Shown here piece after piece: positions 27,933 to 37,920 of a DNA stretch of 64,000 nucleotides. The first letter of the stretch is position 1, and every line of letters begins with the position of its first letter. The DNA is from Pseudomonas cremoricolorata. Lineage in GTDB: Bacteria; Pseudomonadota; Gammaproteobacteria; Pseudomonadales; Pseudomonadaceae. The stretch lies in the NCBI RefSeq assembly GCF_000759535.1, contig NZ_CP009455.1:2976001-3040000 (forward strand), given 5' to 3'. The notes beneath the pieces are model-generated. The model did not search any database. It saw only the letters and a list, made by a program, of their open reading frames with translations, and had not been told where the DNA came from. The position numbers and the translations under genes were made by a program.

Positions 27933-28214
27933 ATGCCGCGCCCCGCCTGGTCCCTGTACGCCTATCAACTGATCGAGCCCGATGAACAACTCGATCTGTT
28001 CGCCTGCCAGGAAGTTCGCGTTCACCTCGTCACTCGCCAGCTGGAACTGGGAGCACCTGCCGACCGCACGCTGTGCGGCGGTCTGCTACCGGCACAACCG
28101 CGCTGGTCGACAGTGGCACGCAGTATCTTCCGTGACCAGCGCCTGTGCGCGTTGTGCCGGGCCATCCTCGAAGCGCAGCGGCGCGGCACCCGACCGGTTT
28201 GGCCGCAGCTGTAG
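27933..28214 (+). CDS. Conserved small protein of unknown function with CxxC
   Basis: A 93-residue protein (MPRPAWSLYAYQLIEPDEQLDLFACQEVRVHLV...) with cysteines in FACQ, LCGG and LCALCRA; the last could bind a metal with the others. No signal peptide. The start could also be the ATG at 27903, ten codons upstream, but neither has a good ribosome binding site. It lies between tesA and the L,D-transpeptidase on the same strand. I assign no function. Confidence 0.6.
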   Translation: MPRPAWSLYAYQLIEPDEQLDLFACQEVRVHLVTRQLELGAPADRTLCGGLLPAQPRWSTVARSIFRDQRLCALCRAILEAQRRGTRPVWPQL

Positions 28215-28319
28215 GCGCCTTTCATCATCTGCAAGCCGCCTGCGGGCCTTGTGCCTCCCGCTTGTCGCGGGCCGCGTGTACACTTGAATGTCTTGACCCC
28301 ATTGCTAAGGATTCACCGG

Positions 28320-29291
28320 ATGTTGCCGCGTTTGCCTGCCGTCACCCGCTGCCTGAGCCTGGCTGCCCTGCTGGTAGCAGGCTCCGCCACCGCGCTGCAG
28401 CTGCCATTGCCGCCTCCGGGTGAGGACGTCGTTGGCCAGGTACGTACCCTTACCGCCAAGTACGAAGACACCTTCGCCGACATCGGCACCGCCAACGACC
28501 TTGGCTATCTGGAAATGATCGCCGCCAACCCGGGCGTCGACCCCTGGTTGCCAGGTGCCGGCACGGAAATCGTCCTGCCGACGCGTTACATCCTGCCGCC
28601 AGGCCCGCGTGAGGGTGTGGTGATCAACCTGGCTGAGTATCGTCTGTACTACTACCCCAAGGGCGAGGACGTGGTGTACACCTTCCCGCTCGGTATCGGT
28701 CGCGAAGGCTGGGGTTCACCGATCGCCAATACCAAGATCATCGCCAAGACGCCCAACCCGACCTGGACGCCACCGGCATCGATCCGCGCCGAACATGCCG
28801 CCGATGGCGATATTCTTCCGGCCGTGGTGCCTGCCGGCCCGGACAACCCGCTCGGGCCGTTCAAGTTCACACTCGGCGTGCCCGGTTATCTCATCCATGG
28901 TTCGAACAAGAAGTTCGGCATTGGCATGCGCACCAGCCATGGTTGCTTCCGCATGTTGAACAACAACGTGCTGGAACTCTCGACCCTGGTGCCGGTGGGT
29001 ACACCGGTGCGCATCATCAACGAGCCGTACAAGTTCGGCGTCAGTGGTGGCAAGGTCTACCTCGAGGCGCACACGCCTCTGGACGACAGCGGCAACCCGT
29101 CGGTGGTCGACAAGCATACTGCGGTGATCAACGCCCTGCTCAAGCGCGAAGACCTTGCCAACAACGTGCGCATGAACTGGGACATGGTGCGTGACGTGGT
29201 GGCCGCTGAAGATGGCCTGCCCGTGGAAATCGCGGTGCCGGGTGCGGCAAACACTACGGTCGCCTCGGAGCTGCCGCCGGAGTTGCAATAA
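28320..29291 (+). CDS. L,D-transpeptidase (YkuD family)
   Basis: Periplasmic cell-wall enzyme of 323 residues. Signal peptide (about 1-25, ATA cleavage), a LysM-like peptidoglycan-binding segment (about 40-85, DVVGQVRTLTAKYEDTFADI...) and the YkuD domain (about 95-240) with the catalytic pattern HGSN ... SHGCFRM, Cys209 being the nucleophile. The E. coli relatives ErfK/YbiS attach Braun lipoprotein to murein. The neighbouring oprI gene encodes just such a lipoprotein, which fits that role. AAGGA precedes the ATG. Confidence 0.93.
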   Translation: MLPRLPAVTRCLSLAALLVAGSATALQLPLPPPGEDVVGQVRTLTAKYEDTFADIGTANDLGYLEMIAANPGVDPWLPGAGTEIVLPTRYILPPGPREGVVINLAEYRLYYYPKGEDVVYTFPLGIGREGWGSPIANTKIIAKTPNPTWTPPASIRAEHAADGDILPAVVPAGPDNPLGPFKFTLGVPGYLIHGSNKKFGIGMRTSHGCFRMLNNNVLELSTLVPVGTPVRIINEPYKFGVSGGKVYLEAHTPLDDSGNPSVVDKHTAVINALLKREDLANNVRMNWDMVRDVVAAEDGLPVEIAVPGAANTTVASELPPELQ

Positions 29292-29339
29292 GGCTGCCCA
29301 TCCGGGCGCGCAGTTGCCTCGGGCCATTGTCGACGGACA

Positions 29340-29368
29340 CAAAAAAGCCGATCCAGTTGGATCGGCTT
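29340..29368 (-). terminator. Rho-independent terminator of oprI
   Basis: A perfect 10-bp stem (AAGCCGATCC with GGATCGGCTT) closes an AGTT loop. On the minus strand it ends in a run of seven Us. It lies 22 bases after the oprI stop, as expected for a very highly expressed stable mRNA; it may also stop transcription from the L,D-transpeptidase gene. Confidence 0.9.
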
Positions 29369-29389
29369 AAGCATAACCCCGAAGGATTA

Positions 29390-29641
29390 TTACTTGCGGC
29401 TGGCTTTGTCCAGCATACGCAGAGCGCGCTCGTTGGCTTCGTCAGCGGTCTGCTGAGCCTTTTGAGCAGCGGCCAGAGCGTCATCGGCCTTGCGGTAGGC
29501 TTCGTCGGCACGGGCTTGGGCGCGAGCTGCTGCGTCTTCGGTAGCAGTCAGGCGAGCTTCGGTTTCTTTGGAGACGCTGCTGCAACCGGTAGCCAGAACT
29601 GCGGCCAGAGCCAGAGCAGAGAATTTCAGAACGTTGTTCAT
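29390..29641 (-). CDS. oprI: OprI, major outer-membrane lipoprotein (Lpp-like)
   Basis: Murein lipoprotein of 83 residues. Signal peptide [20 protein letters not shown] with lipobox ATGC (Cys20), then an Ala-rich heptad coiled coil that forms trimers, ending in the C-terminal Lys (DKASRK) that can be joined to peptidoglycan. GGGGA precedes the ATG. In the abundance-optimised oprI mRNA a long leader and strong terminator are expected, and both fit here. The murein-linking enzyme is probably the adjacent L,D-transpeptidase. Confidence 0.95.
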   Translation of the reverse strand: MNNVLKFSALALAAVLATGCSSVSKETEARLTATEDAAARAQARADEAYRKADDALAAAQKAQQTADEANERALRMLDKASRK

Positions 29642-30114
29642 CGTGTTCCCCTTCAAGGACTTTATATCTATTAAATAGCCATCTCTCAAAAATGAGAAAC
29701 TGGCCGGCGTACATAGTACCCATTACTTGTAGTAAGTAAACTGACTGAAAGCAAGAAGCGCAAAAAAATCTCCTGCCCAGCGCAGGGTCGGCCCTGTAAA
29801 CAGAGGGTCATGTGCAGCCGCGGCGTAGGCCGTACTGGCTCGTCCGCATAAGTTGCGTTGAACTAAGTGTGACGTTTTCGGTCTTTCGCGCTTTCGGTGT
29901 GTAGCGCTGTTGTTGCCAAACAGCACACTTAGCGGTCCCCTTGCATGCGCACTTCCTGCCGGCAGGGCGGGCAATGCCTATTGCAGACTAGTTGCCAGAT
30001 ACTCGGCGCCGAACGATACTGCGTGCAGTACTGTCCAACGCGCATGACGCTGTCGGGCTGCAACGGTGATATTGATAAGGCTGGGGTCTGCCAGAAGACC
30101 TGCGAGGAGTTGTG
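29642..30114. other. Gene-free 473-bp region upstream of oprI and the GNAT gene
   Basis: No open frame here looks like a gene. It must contain divergent promoters: that of oprI, with a weak -10-like TACTAT on the minus strand near 29713-29718, and that of the acetyltransferase on the right. The interior (29760-29990) holds several short inverted repeats around the GCACACTTAG region and could harbour a small RNA, but I see no terminator that would show it. Confidence 0.5.
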
Positions 30115-30396
30115 ATGAGCGAAGCGCTGACCATCCGCCATGACCAAACCGGTCATCAGTTCGAGACCCACGTGGACGGTCATCGGGCCTACCTGACCTA
30201 CATGGATCTGGGCAAGCAGACGCTGGACATCTATCGCACCTTCGTCCCCGACGCCTTGCGCGGGCGTGGCATCGCTGCGGCACTGACCGAGCGGGCGTTG
30301 GCCTACGCTGAGCAGATGGGCTACACGGTCATTCCGTCGTGTTCATACGTGGAGCGCTACATGGAGCGTCAGCAGCGCCACTCCAATCAGGCATGA
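30115..30396 (+). CDS. GNAT-family N-acetyltransferase (YidJ/Gtn type)
   Basis: A 93-residue minimal GCN5-type acetyltransferase: strand GHRAYLTYMDLGKQTLDIYRTFV, acetyl-CoA loop LRGRGIAAALTERALAYA (R/QxxGxA) and the terminal CSYVERYMERQ. Such short proteins (YjdJ group) are predicted acetyltransferases whose substrates are not known. The ATG at 30115 follows GAGGAG. It is monocistronic, convergent with the DAHP synthase gene across a shared terminator. Confidence 0.88.
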   Translation: MSEALTIRHDQTGHQFETHVDGHRAYLTYMDLGKQTLDIYRTFVPDALRGRGIAAALTERALAYAEQMGYTVIPSCSYVERYMERQQRHSNQA

Positions 30397-30418
30397 TGAC
30401 CAACTGATCACAACGAAA

Positions 30419-30439
30419 GCGCCGGGCAATGCCCGGCGT
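30419..30439. terminator. Bidirectional terminator between GNAT gene and DAHP synthase gene
   Basis: GCCGGGC pairs with GCCCGGC around an AAT loop, extended by two further pairs, with TTTTC on the right and GAAA on the left. It lies 22 bases after the GNAT stop and about 20 after the stop of the convergent gene. Confidence 0.8.
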
Positions 30440-30460
30440 TTTCATGTTCAGGTGTTGGCC

Positions 30461-31537
30461 TCAGCCGCGCTGGCGCTTGGGCAGAACATCCTTGAGCTTG
30501 GCATGCATGCTGCGCAGGGCCGTTTCAGTGGTAGCCCAGTCGATGCAGGCGTCGGTGACCGACACGCCGTATTGCAACTCGGCGAGGTTCTTCGGAATCG
30601 ACTGCGCACCCCAGTTCAGGTGGCTTTCCACCATCAGGCCGATGATCGACTGGTTGCCTTCCAGGATCTGGTTGGCGACGTTGTCCATCACCAACGGCTG
30701 CAGGGCAGGGTCCTTGTTGGAGTTGGCGTGGCTGCAGTCGACCATGATGTTCGGCTTGATCTTGGCCTTGGCCAGGTCCTGTTCGCACAGCGCAACGCTG
30801 ACCGAATCATAGTTGGGCTTGCCGTTGCCGCCGCGCAATACCACATGACCGTAGGCATTGCCCTTGGTGGTGACGATCGACACGCCGCCTTCCTGGTTGA
30901 TGCCGAGGAAGCGGTGCGGCTTGGATACCGACTGCAGGGCGTTGATGGCCACGGTCAGACCACCATCGGTGCCGTTCTTGAAACCGACTGCCGACGACAG
31001 CCCCGAAGCCATTTCCCGGTGAGTCTGCGACTCGGTGGTACGTGCGCCGATGGCCGACCAACTGATGAGGTCTTGCAGGTACTGCGGGGAAATTGGATCG
31101 AGTGCTTCGGTAGCGGTGGGCAAGCCCTTTTCCGCAAGATCGAGCAGCAGCTTGCGGCCGATGTGCAGGCCATCCTGAATCTTGAACGAGTCGTCCAGGT
31201 ACGGATCGTTGATCAGGCCTTTCCAGCCGACCGTGGTGCGCGGCTTTTCGAAATACACGCGCATGACCAGATACAGCGTGTCGGACACTTCCTCGGCCAG
31301 CACTTTGAGACGCTCGGCGTAGGCGTGGGCGGCATCGACGTCGTGGATCGAACAAGGGCCGACTACCACGAACAGGCGGTGGTCCTTGCCATCGAGGATG
31401 TTGCGCACCACTTCGCGACCTGTGGTCACGGTGTGCAGAGCCTTGCTGCTGAGGGGGATTTCCTTCTTGAGCTGATCAGGGGTGATCAAAGTCTCGTTGG
31501 AGGCAACGTTAAGGTCATCGATCGGTAAATCAGCCAT
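30461..31537 (-). CDS. aroF: 3-deoxy-7-phosphoheptulonate (DAHP) synthase, class I
   Basis: First enzyme of the shikimate pathway: phosphoenolpyruvate plus erythrose 4-phosphate gives DAHP. The 358-residue protein is of the AroF/AroG/AroH type, with VVGPCSIHD (metal-binding Cys), RVYFEKPRTTVGWKG, SQTHREMASGLS and VDCSHANSNKDP all intact. The N-terminal extension (residues 1-45) holds the usual feedback-binding region; which aromatic amino acid inhibits it cannot be told. The start at 31537 gives the family N-terminus; the gene symbol is by analogy. Confidence 0.93.
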   Translation of the reverse strand: MADLPIDDLNVASNETLITPDQLKKEIPLSSKALHTVTTGREVVRNILDGKDHRLFVVVGPCSIHDVDAAHAYAERLKVLAEEVSDTLYLVMRVYFEKPRTTVGWKGLINDPYLDDSFKIQDGLHIGRKLLLDLAEKGLPTATEALDPISPQYLQDLISWSAIGARTTESQTHREMASGLSSAVGFKNGTDGGLTVAINALQSVSKPHRFLGINQEGGVSIVTTKGNAYGHVVLRGGNGKPNYDSVSVALCEQDLAKAKIKPNIMVDCSHANSNKDPALQPLVMDNVANQILEGNQSIIGLMVESHLNWGAQSIPKNLAELQYGVSVTDACIDWATTETALRSMHAKLKDVLPKRQRG

Positions 31538-31789
31538 CGTGTTACTCGTCAGGTCACGGGTGCCGGCCGCCAGCAATCCCCGTGCGGCCCAGCAGCAGTT
31601 TGTTCGCAGCGGGGAGGGCCGAACCTTAGCGCGTTCAAGGGGGGTGCGACAATGGGCAAGCCCCAGCCGGCGTGGGGTTTTTACCGGTTCCGAGGCTGTG
31701 CGACCCTGGCTCGATCCAGCTCGGGCTCGAAATGCACCCGGCGCTCGTGCCAAGATCACCGGCTCGACCACGCGCATCAGGAGAGTTGC

Positions 31790-32740
31790 ATGAGCACCCA
31801 CCCCGTTCGGATCGGCATCATTGGCAGCGGCGCCATAGGGGGTTTCTACGGCCTGATGCTGGCTCGTGCAGGTTTTGATGTGCATTTTCTGTTGCGCAGC
31901 GAATACGCTGCCGTGGCCGAGCGCGGACTGACCGTCGAAAGCCGTGTGCACGGCTCGCTGAACCTGCCGGTTCAGGCCTACGCCGACGCCGCCGACCTGC
32001 CGCCGTGCGACTGGCTGTTGGTGGGTGCAAAAGCCACCAGCAACGCCGAGCTGGCGCCATTGTTGGTCCAAACGGCGGCGCCGGGGGCCAAGGTGCTGTT
32101 GCTGCAGAACGGCCTGGGCATGGAGGAGCTACTGCGCCCGGCCTTGCGCGACGACATGCACCTGCTTGGCGGGCTGTGCTTCATCTGCGTGCACCGTGAA
32201 GGCCCTGGCACCGTTCGCCACCAGGCGCTCGGTGCGGTCAATCTTGGCTACCACAGCGGGCCTGCGGCTGACGCCGGCCAGGCCATCGTCGAAGAAGGCG
32301 CCGAGCTGTTCCACCGCGCTGGCATCGACTCGCAGGCCATGCCCGATCTGGCCCTGGCCCGTTGGCAGAAGCTGGTGTGGAACGTGCCGTACAACGGCCT
32401 CTCGGTGCTGCTCGGGGCCAGTACCAGTGCCTTGATGGGCGACCCGGACAGCCGCGCGTCGATCGAGGCGCTGATGGCCGAAGTGGTCGAAGGCGCCAGG
32501 GCGTGTGGCCATGAGGTGGGCGATGGCTACGCAGCGCATCTGCTGCGCGTGACCGAGCAGATGCCCGACTACTGGCCGAGCATGTACCACGACCATGTGC
32601 AGCAGCGTCCCTTGGAACTGCAGGCGATCTACGCAGAACCCCTGGCCCGGGCGCGCGCAATCGGATGCGTGCTGCCGCGTATGCAGGCGCTGTATCAGGC
32701 CCTGGCCTTCATCGATCGGCGCAACCGCGCCGCCGAGTGA
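31790..32740 (+). CDS. panE: 2-dehydropantoate 2-reductase family protein (PanE-like)
   Basis: NADP-dependent ketopantoate reductase, step two of pantothenate synthesis (316 residues). The Rossmann motif GSGAIGGFYG lies near the N-terminus (residues 12-21), the catalytic Lys is in the ARWQKLVWNVPYNGLS region, and the C-terminal helical domain has the conserved SMYHDHVQQRPLELQAI with Ser and Glu for the substrate. AGGAGAG precedes the ATG at 31790. Pseudomonads carry several paralogues, so this copy may act on a different 2-oxoacid. Confidence 0.85.
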   Translation: MSTHPVRIGIIGSGAIGGFYGLMLARAGFDVHFLLRSEYAAVAERGLTVESRVHGSLNLPVQAYADAADLPPCDWLLVGAKATSNAELAPLLVQTAAPGAKVLLLQNGLGMEELLRPALRDDMHLLGGLCFICVHREGPGTVRHQALGAVNLGYHSGPAADAGQAIVEEGAELFHRAGIDSQAMPDLALARWQKLVWNVPYNGLSVLLGASTSALMGDPDSRASIEALMAEVVEGARACGHEVGDGYAAHLLRVTEQMPDYWPSMYHDHVQQRPLELQAIYAEPLARARAIGCVLPRMQALYQALAFIDRRNRAAE

Positions 32741-32806
32741 CGGCGCCGACCGGAGGCGCTGCTAAGCTGAACCTTGCCTTGCCGTCCCGGCAGTCGAGGA
32801 GGCCGC

Positions 32807-33304
32807 ATGATTCGTTCCCTGCTGTACGCCAGCGACCTGGGCGTTTATGCGCCGTTCGTCATGCAACATGCCCTGGCCCTGGCGCGGACCTTCCAGGCCG
32901 ACCTGTACATCATTCATGCGGTCGAGCCCATGGGCCAGTTCGCCGAGTCACTGCTGCAGAGCTGCCTCGATGAGCAGACCCTCGACCGCCTGCACAGTCA
33001 GGGCGTTGACACGGTGCTGGCAAGCATCGAGGGACGCGTGCTGGCCAACCTGCGCGATGAACTGGGCGAGGCGGCGGATCTGGCGGTGATTCGGGCGGTG
33101 AGGGTGCGCCAGGGCGATCCGGCGCAGGTGATTCTCGAGCAGGTCGAGCGGTTGCAGGTGGACCTGCTGATTTTCGGCAGTCACAGCCGAGGGGCCGGGG
33201 CCGATGTGCCCATCGGTCGGACTGCCGTCAGGCTGCTGCAACTGGCCCAGGTGCCGGTGTACATGGTGCCGCTGTCGCAACACCTGGGTCGTCGGAAAGG
33301 GTGA
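32807..33304 (+). CDS. Universal stress protein (UspA family)
   Basis: A 165-residue UspA-fold protein: strand MIRSLLYASDLG, helix HALALARTFQADLYIIHAVEP, and the nucleotide-binding tail DLLIFGSHSRGAGADVPIGRTAVRLLQLAQVPVYMVP (G-2x-G-9x-G/S-type). It probably binds ATP and dimerises. GAGGAGG precedes the ATG at 32807. It follows panE by 66 bases and may be co-transcribed. Confidence 0.9.
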   Translation: MIRSLLYASDLGVYAPFVMQHALALARTFQADLYIIHAVEPMGQFAESLLQSCLDEQTLDRLHSQGVDTVLASIEGRVLANLRDELGEAADLAVIRAVRVRQGDPAQVILEQVERLQVDLLIFGSHSRGAGADVPIGRTAVRLLQLAQVPVYMVPLSQHLGRRKG

Positions 33305-33371
33305 AGCACTGCAGTTGTCAATTCCCTACCCATTGAAGAAAAAGTTCTAGATTTATTTCTTTGACCACTAA

Positions 33372-34400
<1,029 letters not shown>

Positions 34401-34451
34401 CCGCCGCGGCGGCTAGTGCCGAGCGACGAGCCGCTAGCTTCAAGCTACAAG

Positions 34452-34480
34452 AAAGAGCAGTCCGCGCCGGCCTGCTCTTT
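34452..34480 (+). terminator. Terminator of cysB
   Basis: AAAGAGCAG pairs perfectly with CTGCTCTTT around an 11-base GC-rich loop, followed by TTCTTT, 51 bases after the cysB stop. Confidence 0.85.
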
Positions 34481-34543
34481 TTCTTTGCCTAAAGCAAAGT
34501 CACAAGCCACAAGAAACAGCCGCCCCACCACGGACCGCTTTTA

Positions 34544-34566
34544 CTTGCCGCTTGCCGCTTGCCGCT
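34544..34566. repeat. Short tandem repeat (CTTGCCG, about 3.3 copies)
   Basis: Three exact copies of the 7-mer CTTGCCG followed by CT, next to loosely related ACAAGC and CTACAAG words upstream (34437-34520). Such GCTTG-rich tandem repeats are common between convergent genes in pseudomonads; I know of no function. Confidence 0.6.
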
Positions 34567-34584
34567 AAAAGCTTACAACTGCCG

Positions 34585-35319
34585 TCAGGCCTTAGAGATG
34601 AGGTTGCCAGCGTGCAGGCCGCATTCCTTCTGCGTCGATTCTTCCCACCACCAGCGTCCCTCCCGCTCGTGCTGGCGGGGCAGGACCGGGCGGGTGCAGG
34701 GTTCGCAACCGATGCTGATGAAGCCGCGCTCGTGCAGGCTGTTGTAGGGCAGCTCCATCATGCGGATGTAACCCCAGACGTCCTCGCTGGACATCTGGGC
34801 CAGCGGGTTGAACTTGTACAGCGGGCGCTCGGGGGTGGAGAACGCAGTGTCGATTTCCAGTGCAGCGACGTGGCTACGGGTGCCTGGGCTCTGGTCGCGA
34901 CGCTGGCCGGTGGCCCAGGCGCTGACGGTCGCCAGCTTGCGGCGCAGTGGTTCGATCTTGCGCACGCCGCAGCACTCGCCATGGCCATCGCGATAGAAGC
35001 TGAACAAGCCCTTTTCCTTGACGAAGGCATCGAGCTTGTCGCGGTCGGGGCTGAGCAGTTCGATGGGCAGGTCGTACTGTTCGCGTACCTGCTCGATGAA
35101 GCGATAGGTCTCGGGGTGCAGGCGGCCGGTGTCGAGGCTGAATACCTTGACCTGCTTGTTGAGTCTCCAGGCCATGTCCACCAGCACCACGTCCTCGGCA
35201 CCGCTGAAGGAAATCCACAGGTCATCACCGAAATGCTCGAAGGCGAGCTTAAGGATGTCCTGGGGGGACTTGCTGGCGTAGGTGGCGGCCAGGGCGGTGA
35301 CGTCGAAGGGTTGGCTCAT
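34585..35319 (-). CDS. cysH: CysH, assimilatory adenylylsulfate (APS) reductase
   Basis: Reduces APS (the Pseudomonas route; the iron-sulfur form rather than PAPS) to sulfite with thioredoxin. The 244-residue protein has the PP-loop-type [15 protein letters not shown], the CC pair in [17 protein letters not shown], and CEPCTRP, together the four [4Fe-4S] cysteines, and the catalytic Cys in KECGLH near the C-terminus. The pair CC...CxxC marks APS rather than PAPS reductase. Start 35319 (MSQPFDVT). Convergent with its regulator cysB. Confidence 0.94.
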   Translation of the reverse strand: MSQPFDVTALAATYASKSPQDILKLAFEHFGDDLWISFSGAEDVVLVDMAWRLNKQVKVFSLDTGRLHPETYRFIEQVREQYDLPIELLSPDRDKLDAFVKEKGLFSFYRDGHGECCGVRKIEPLRRKLATVSAWATGQRRDQSPGTRSHVAALEIDTAFSTPERPLYKFNPLAQMSSEDVWGYIRMMELPYNSLHERGFISIGCEPCTRPVLPRQHEREGRWWWEESTQKECGLHAGNLISKA

Positions 35320-35412
35320 CAGGCGGTTTCCATCTTGAATATGGCGCTTGGCGCTCGTAGTGACGCCGATGGTAACAAAAAAGCCGCAGCACACGCAGTG
35401 TCACCCCGGCGC

Positions 35413-36759
35413 TCAGAGTGCCTGCAGCGTCTCCAGCAGAATTCTCACTTTGGCGATCGACTCTTCGTACTCGGCCTGCCATTGCGAGTCGGCCACCACC
35501 GCGCCACCGCCCCAGCAGCAGACCTGACCGTCCTTGATCAGCAGGCTGCGGATGGCAATCGAGCTGTCCATTTCGCCCCGTACGTCCACATACAGCAACG
35601 AGCCGCAGTACAGGGCGCGGCGGGTGGGTTCCAGTTCGTCAATGATCTGCATGGCGCGAATCTTCGGCGCCCCGGTGATCGAACCGCCCGGGAAGCTGCC
35701 GGCGATCAGGTCGAAGGCATCGCGGCCTGCGGCCAGGCGTCCGGTGACGCTGCTGACCAGATGGTGCACGTTGGGATAGCTCTCGAGGCTGAACAGCTCT
35801 GGCACCCGCACCGAACCGATCTCGCAGGTGCGGCCGAGGTCGTTGCGCAGCAGATCGACGATCATCAGGTTTTCCGAACGGTCCTTGCTGCTGCCGAGCA
35901 ACTCCTGGGCGTTGGCAGCATCCTGCTCGGGGGCGTTGGCACGCGGGCGAGTGCCTTTGATGGGCCGGGTTTCCACTCGCCTGCCGCTGACCTGGACGAA
36001 GCGTTCCGGTGACAGGCTCAACAAGGCGCTGCCGTCAGCCAGTTGCATGAAGGCGGAAAACGGCGTCGGGCAGGCCTTGCGCAGCGCTTGGTAGGCCTGC
36101 CACGGGTCACCTTGGCACGGCGCGCGGAAACGTTGCGTGAGGTTGATCTGGTAGCAGTCGCCGGCGTGGATGTAAGCCTGCACGCGGTCGAAGGCCTGGC
36201 GGTATTGATCGCGGTCGAGATCGCCGCGCATGGCTTGGTTCACGCTGAAGCGAGCCTGCTGCGGCGCTGGCGCAGGCGCGGCGAACAGGGCGATCAGGCG
36301 TTCACGTTCGGCGCTCTCCAGTTGCGGGTGGAACACCAGCTGGCTGGTGCGCAGGTGGTGGTCGCTGATCAGCGCCCAGGGATACAGCCCAAGGTGGGCA
36401 TCGGGCAGGTGCAGATCGTCCACGGCGCGTTCGGGCAGATGCTCCAGGCGCCGGCCAAAGTCATAGCTCAGGTAGCCGATCAACCCGCCCGCGAAGGGCA
36501 GCTCGACAGCGTTCGGCAGCTCGGCCGGGCCCAGCTGTGCAAGTGCCTCGCGCAACCGCTGCAGGTACGCCTCGCCGCTTTCCTGCGGGCGCACCTGCAA
36601 CGCGTGTAAGGGCCAGGCGCTGAGCAGGTCGAAGCGCCCACGTTCGGCACCAGGGCGCGCGCTGTCGAGCAATACTGCGCCAGGGGCGTCGCGCAGGTGG
36701 GCGAAGTAGCCAGCGGGGTCGGCGAGATAGGGCAGGGGGTGAAGCGTGCAGGTCGGCAT
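35413..36759 (-). CDS. pabB: Aminodeoxychorismate synthase component I (PabB)
   Basis: Chorismate-using enzyme of about 448 residues making 4-amino-4-deoxychorismate for folate. The N-terminal half (1-200) is the variable lobe; the C-terminal chorismate-binding domain shows YQINLTQRF, RFVQVSGRRVETRPIKGTRPR (PIKGT, the Lys that defines the PabB/anthranilate I group), DLLRNDLGR and GSITGAPKIRAM. The ATG at 36759 is used; a TTG seven codons upstream is an alternative and neither has a strong ribosome binding site. pabA is not adjacent. Confidence 0.93.
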   Translation of the reverse strand: MPTCTLHPLPYLADPAGYFAHLRDAPGAVLLDSARPGAERGRFDLLSAWPLHALQVRPQESGEAYLQRLREALAQLGPAELPNAVELPFAGGLIGYLSYDFGRRLEHLPERAVDDLHLPDAHLGLYPWALISDHHLRTSQLVFHPQLESAERERLIALFAAPAPAPQQARFSVNQAMRGDLDRDQYRQAFDRVQAYIHAGDCYQINLTQRFRAPCQGDPWQAYQALRKACPTPFSAFMQLADGSALLSLSPERFVQVSGRRVETRPIKGTRPRANAPEQDAANAQELLGSSKDRSENLMIVDLLRNDLGRTCEIGSVRVPELFSLESYPNVHHLVSSVTGRLAAGRDAFDLIAGSFPGGSITGAPKIRAMQIIDELEPTRRALYCGSLLYVDVRGEMDSSIAIRSLLIKDGQVCCWGGGAVVADSQWQAEYEESIAKVRILLETLQAL

Positions 36760-36939
36760 CTGTGTGGACAGCGATGTCAAAGCGGGGAGGGCGATTGTAG
36801 ACCCGTGTAGGAAAAGCGACTAGCGCCGGAGCGACGTTTACTCAGCGGGAATCGCCTGGGTCTGGGGCTGAAGCCATCAGCGACAGACTGGACAGGCGGC
36901 CAACCGGAGCGAGGGCCCGGTCGGCCGCACATGGCCAGT

Positions 36940-37920
36940 CTAGTGTCCGAGCACGTGCCCGAACAGACCTTGGGCGACCTTGACCCGCTGGTCGGGGTCT
37001 TCGCTGATACCGTCCTTGGCCAAGGCTTCCAGGTGCGCCTCGATCGCGTGGGTGCGCTGGGTCAGCCCGCAGTCGTTGGCGATCTGGATATTCAGACCGG
37101 GGCGCGCATTGAGCTCCAGAATCAACGGGCCCTTGTCCTGGTCCAGCACCATGTCCACACCGATGTAGCCCAGCCCGCACAGCTCGTAGCAGTTGGCTGC
37201 AAGCTTCATGAAGCCATCCCAGTTGGGCAACTGGACACCGTCTACCGAGTTGGTGGTATCGGGGTGCTTGCTGATGATGCGGTTGAGCCAGGTGCCGCGC
37301 AGGGTCACGCCGGTGGCCAGGTCGACACCGACGCCGATGGCGCCCTGGTGCAGGTTGGCCTTGCCGCCCGACTGGCGAGTGGGCAGGCGCAGCATTGCCA
37401 TCACCGGGTAGCCCATCAGCACGATGATGCGGATGTCCGGCACGCCTTCGTAGCTGATGCTCTTGAAGATCTGGTCGGGCGTGACCCGATACTCGATCAG
37501 CGCGCGGTCGCGGTGTCCGCCCAGCGAGTACAGGCCAGTGAGGATACTCGAGATCTGGTGCTCGATTTCCTCGTGGCTGATGATCTTGCCCGATACCGTG
37601 CGGTAGCGATCCTCGAAACGATCGGCCACCACCAGGATGCCGTCACCGCCGGCGCCCTGGGCCGGCTTGATGACGAAGTCGCTGCGCCCGCCGATGATCT
37701 GGTCGAGCTTGTCGATTTCCTTTTCGGTCTCGATCACCCCGAACATCTCCGGCACATGAATGCCGGCGGCCATGGCCCGTTCCTTGGTGATGATCTTGTC
37801 GTCGACCACCGGGTACAGGTTGCGCTTGTTGTACTTGAGCACGTAGTCGGCGTTACGCCGGTTGATGCCCATGATCCCCCGGGCTTCCAGGGCCTTCCAG
37901 GTCTTGATCAGTCCGAACAT
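36940..37920 (-). CDS. Alpha-L-glutamate ligase-like ATP-grasp protein (RimK-related)
   Basis: 326-residue ATP-grasp ligase, related to RimK and to the group called rimK-related glutamate ligase. The N-terminal Rossmann-like lobe and the ATP-binding lobe (SDFVIKPAQGAGGDGILVV near 83-101) are followed by the metal-binding signature LILELNARPGLNIQIAN (about 270-286). It would join an amino acid, probably glutamate, to a carboxylate. Start overlaps the stop of the upstream gene by one base (37920), so it is translationally coupled to the 7TM protein; the trio 36940-39997 is one operon. Confidence 0.88.
   Translation of the reverse strand: MFGLIKTWKALEARGIMGINRRNADYVLKYNKRNLYPVVDDKIITKERAMAAGIHVPEMFGVIETEKEIDKLDQIIGGRSDFVIKPAQGAGGDGILVVADRFEDRYRTVSGKIISHEEIEHQISSILTGLYSLGGHRDRALIEYRVTPDQIFKSISYEGVPDIRIIVLMGYPVMAMLRLPTRQSGGKANLHQGAIGVGVDLATGVTLRGTWLNRIISKHPDTTNSVDGVQLPNWDGFMKLAANCYELCGLGYIGVDMVLDQDKGPLILELNARPGLNIQIANDCGLTQRTHAIEAHLEALAKDGISEDPDQRVKVAQGLFGHVLGH

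Noticed and set aside
34430..34570. CRISPR-like array between cysB and cysH
   Set aside because: The repeats are 7-mers in direct tandem without spacers; no cas gene is present.
34552..36012. 486-residue open frame antisense to cysH and pabB
   Set aside because: It spans two well-supported genes and the gap between them; a chance frame in GC-rich DNA.
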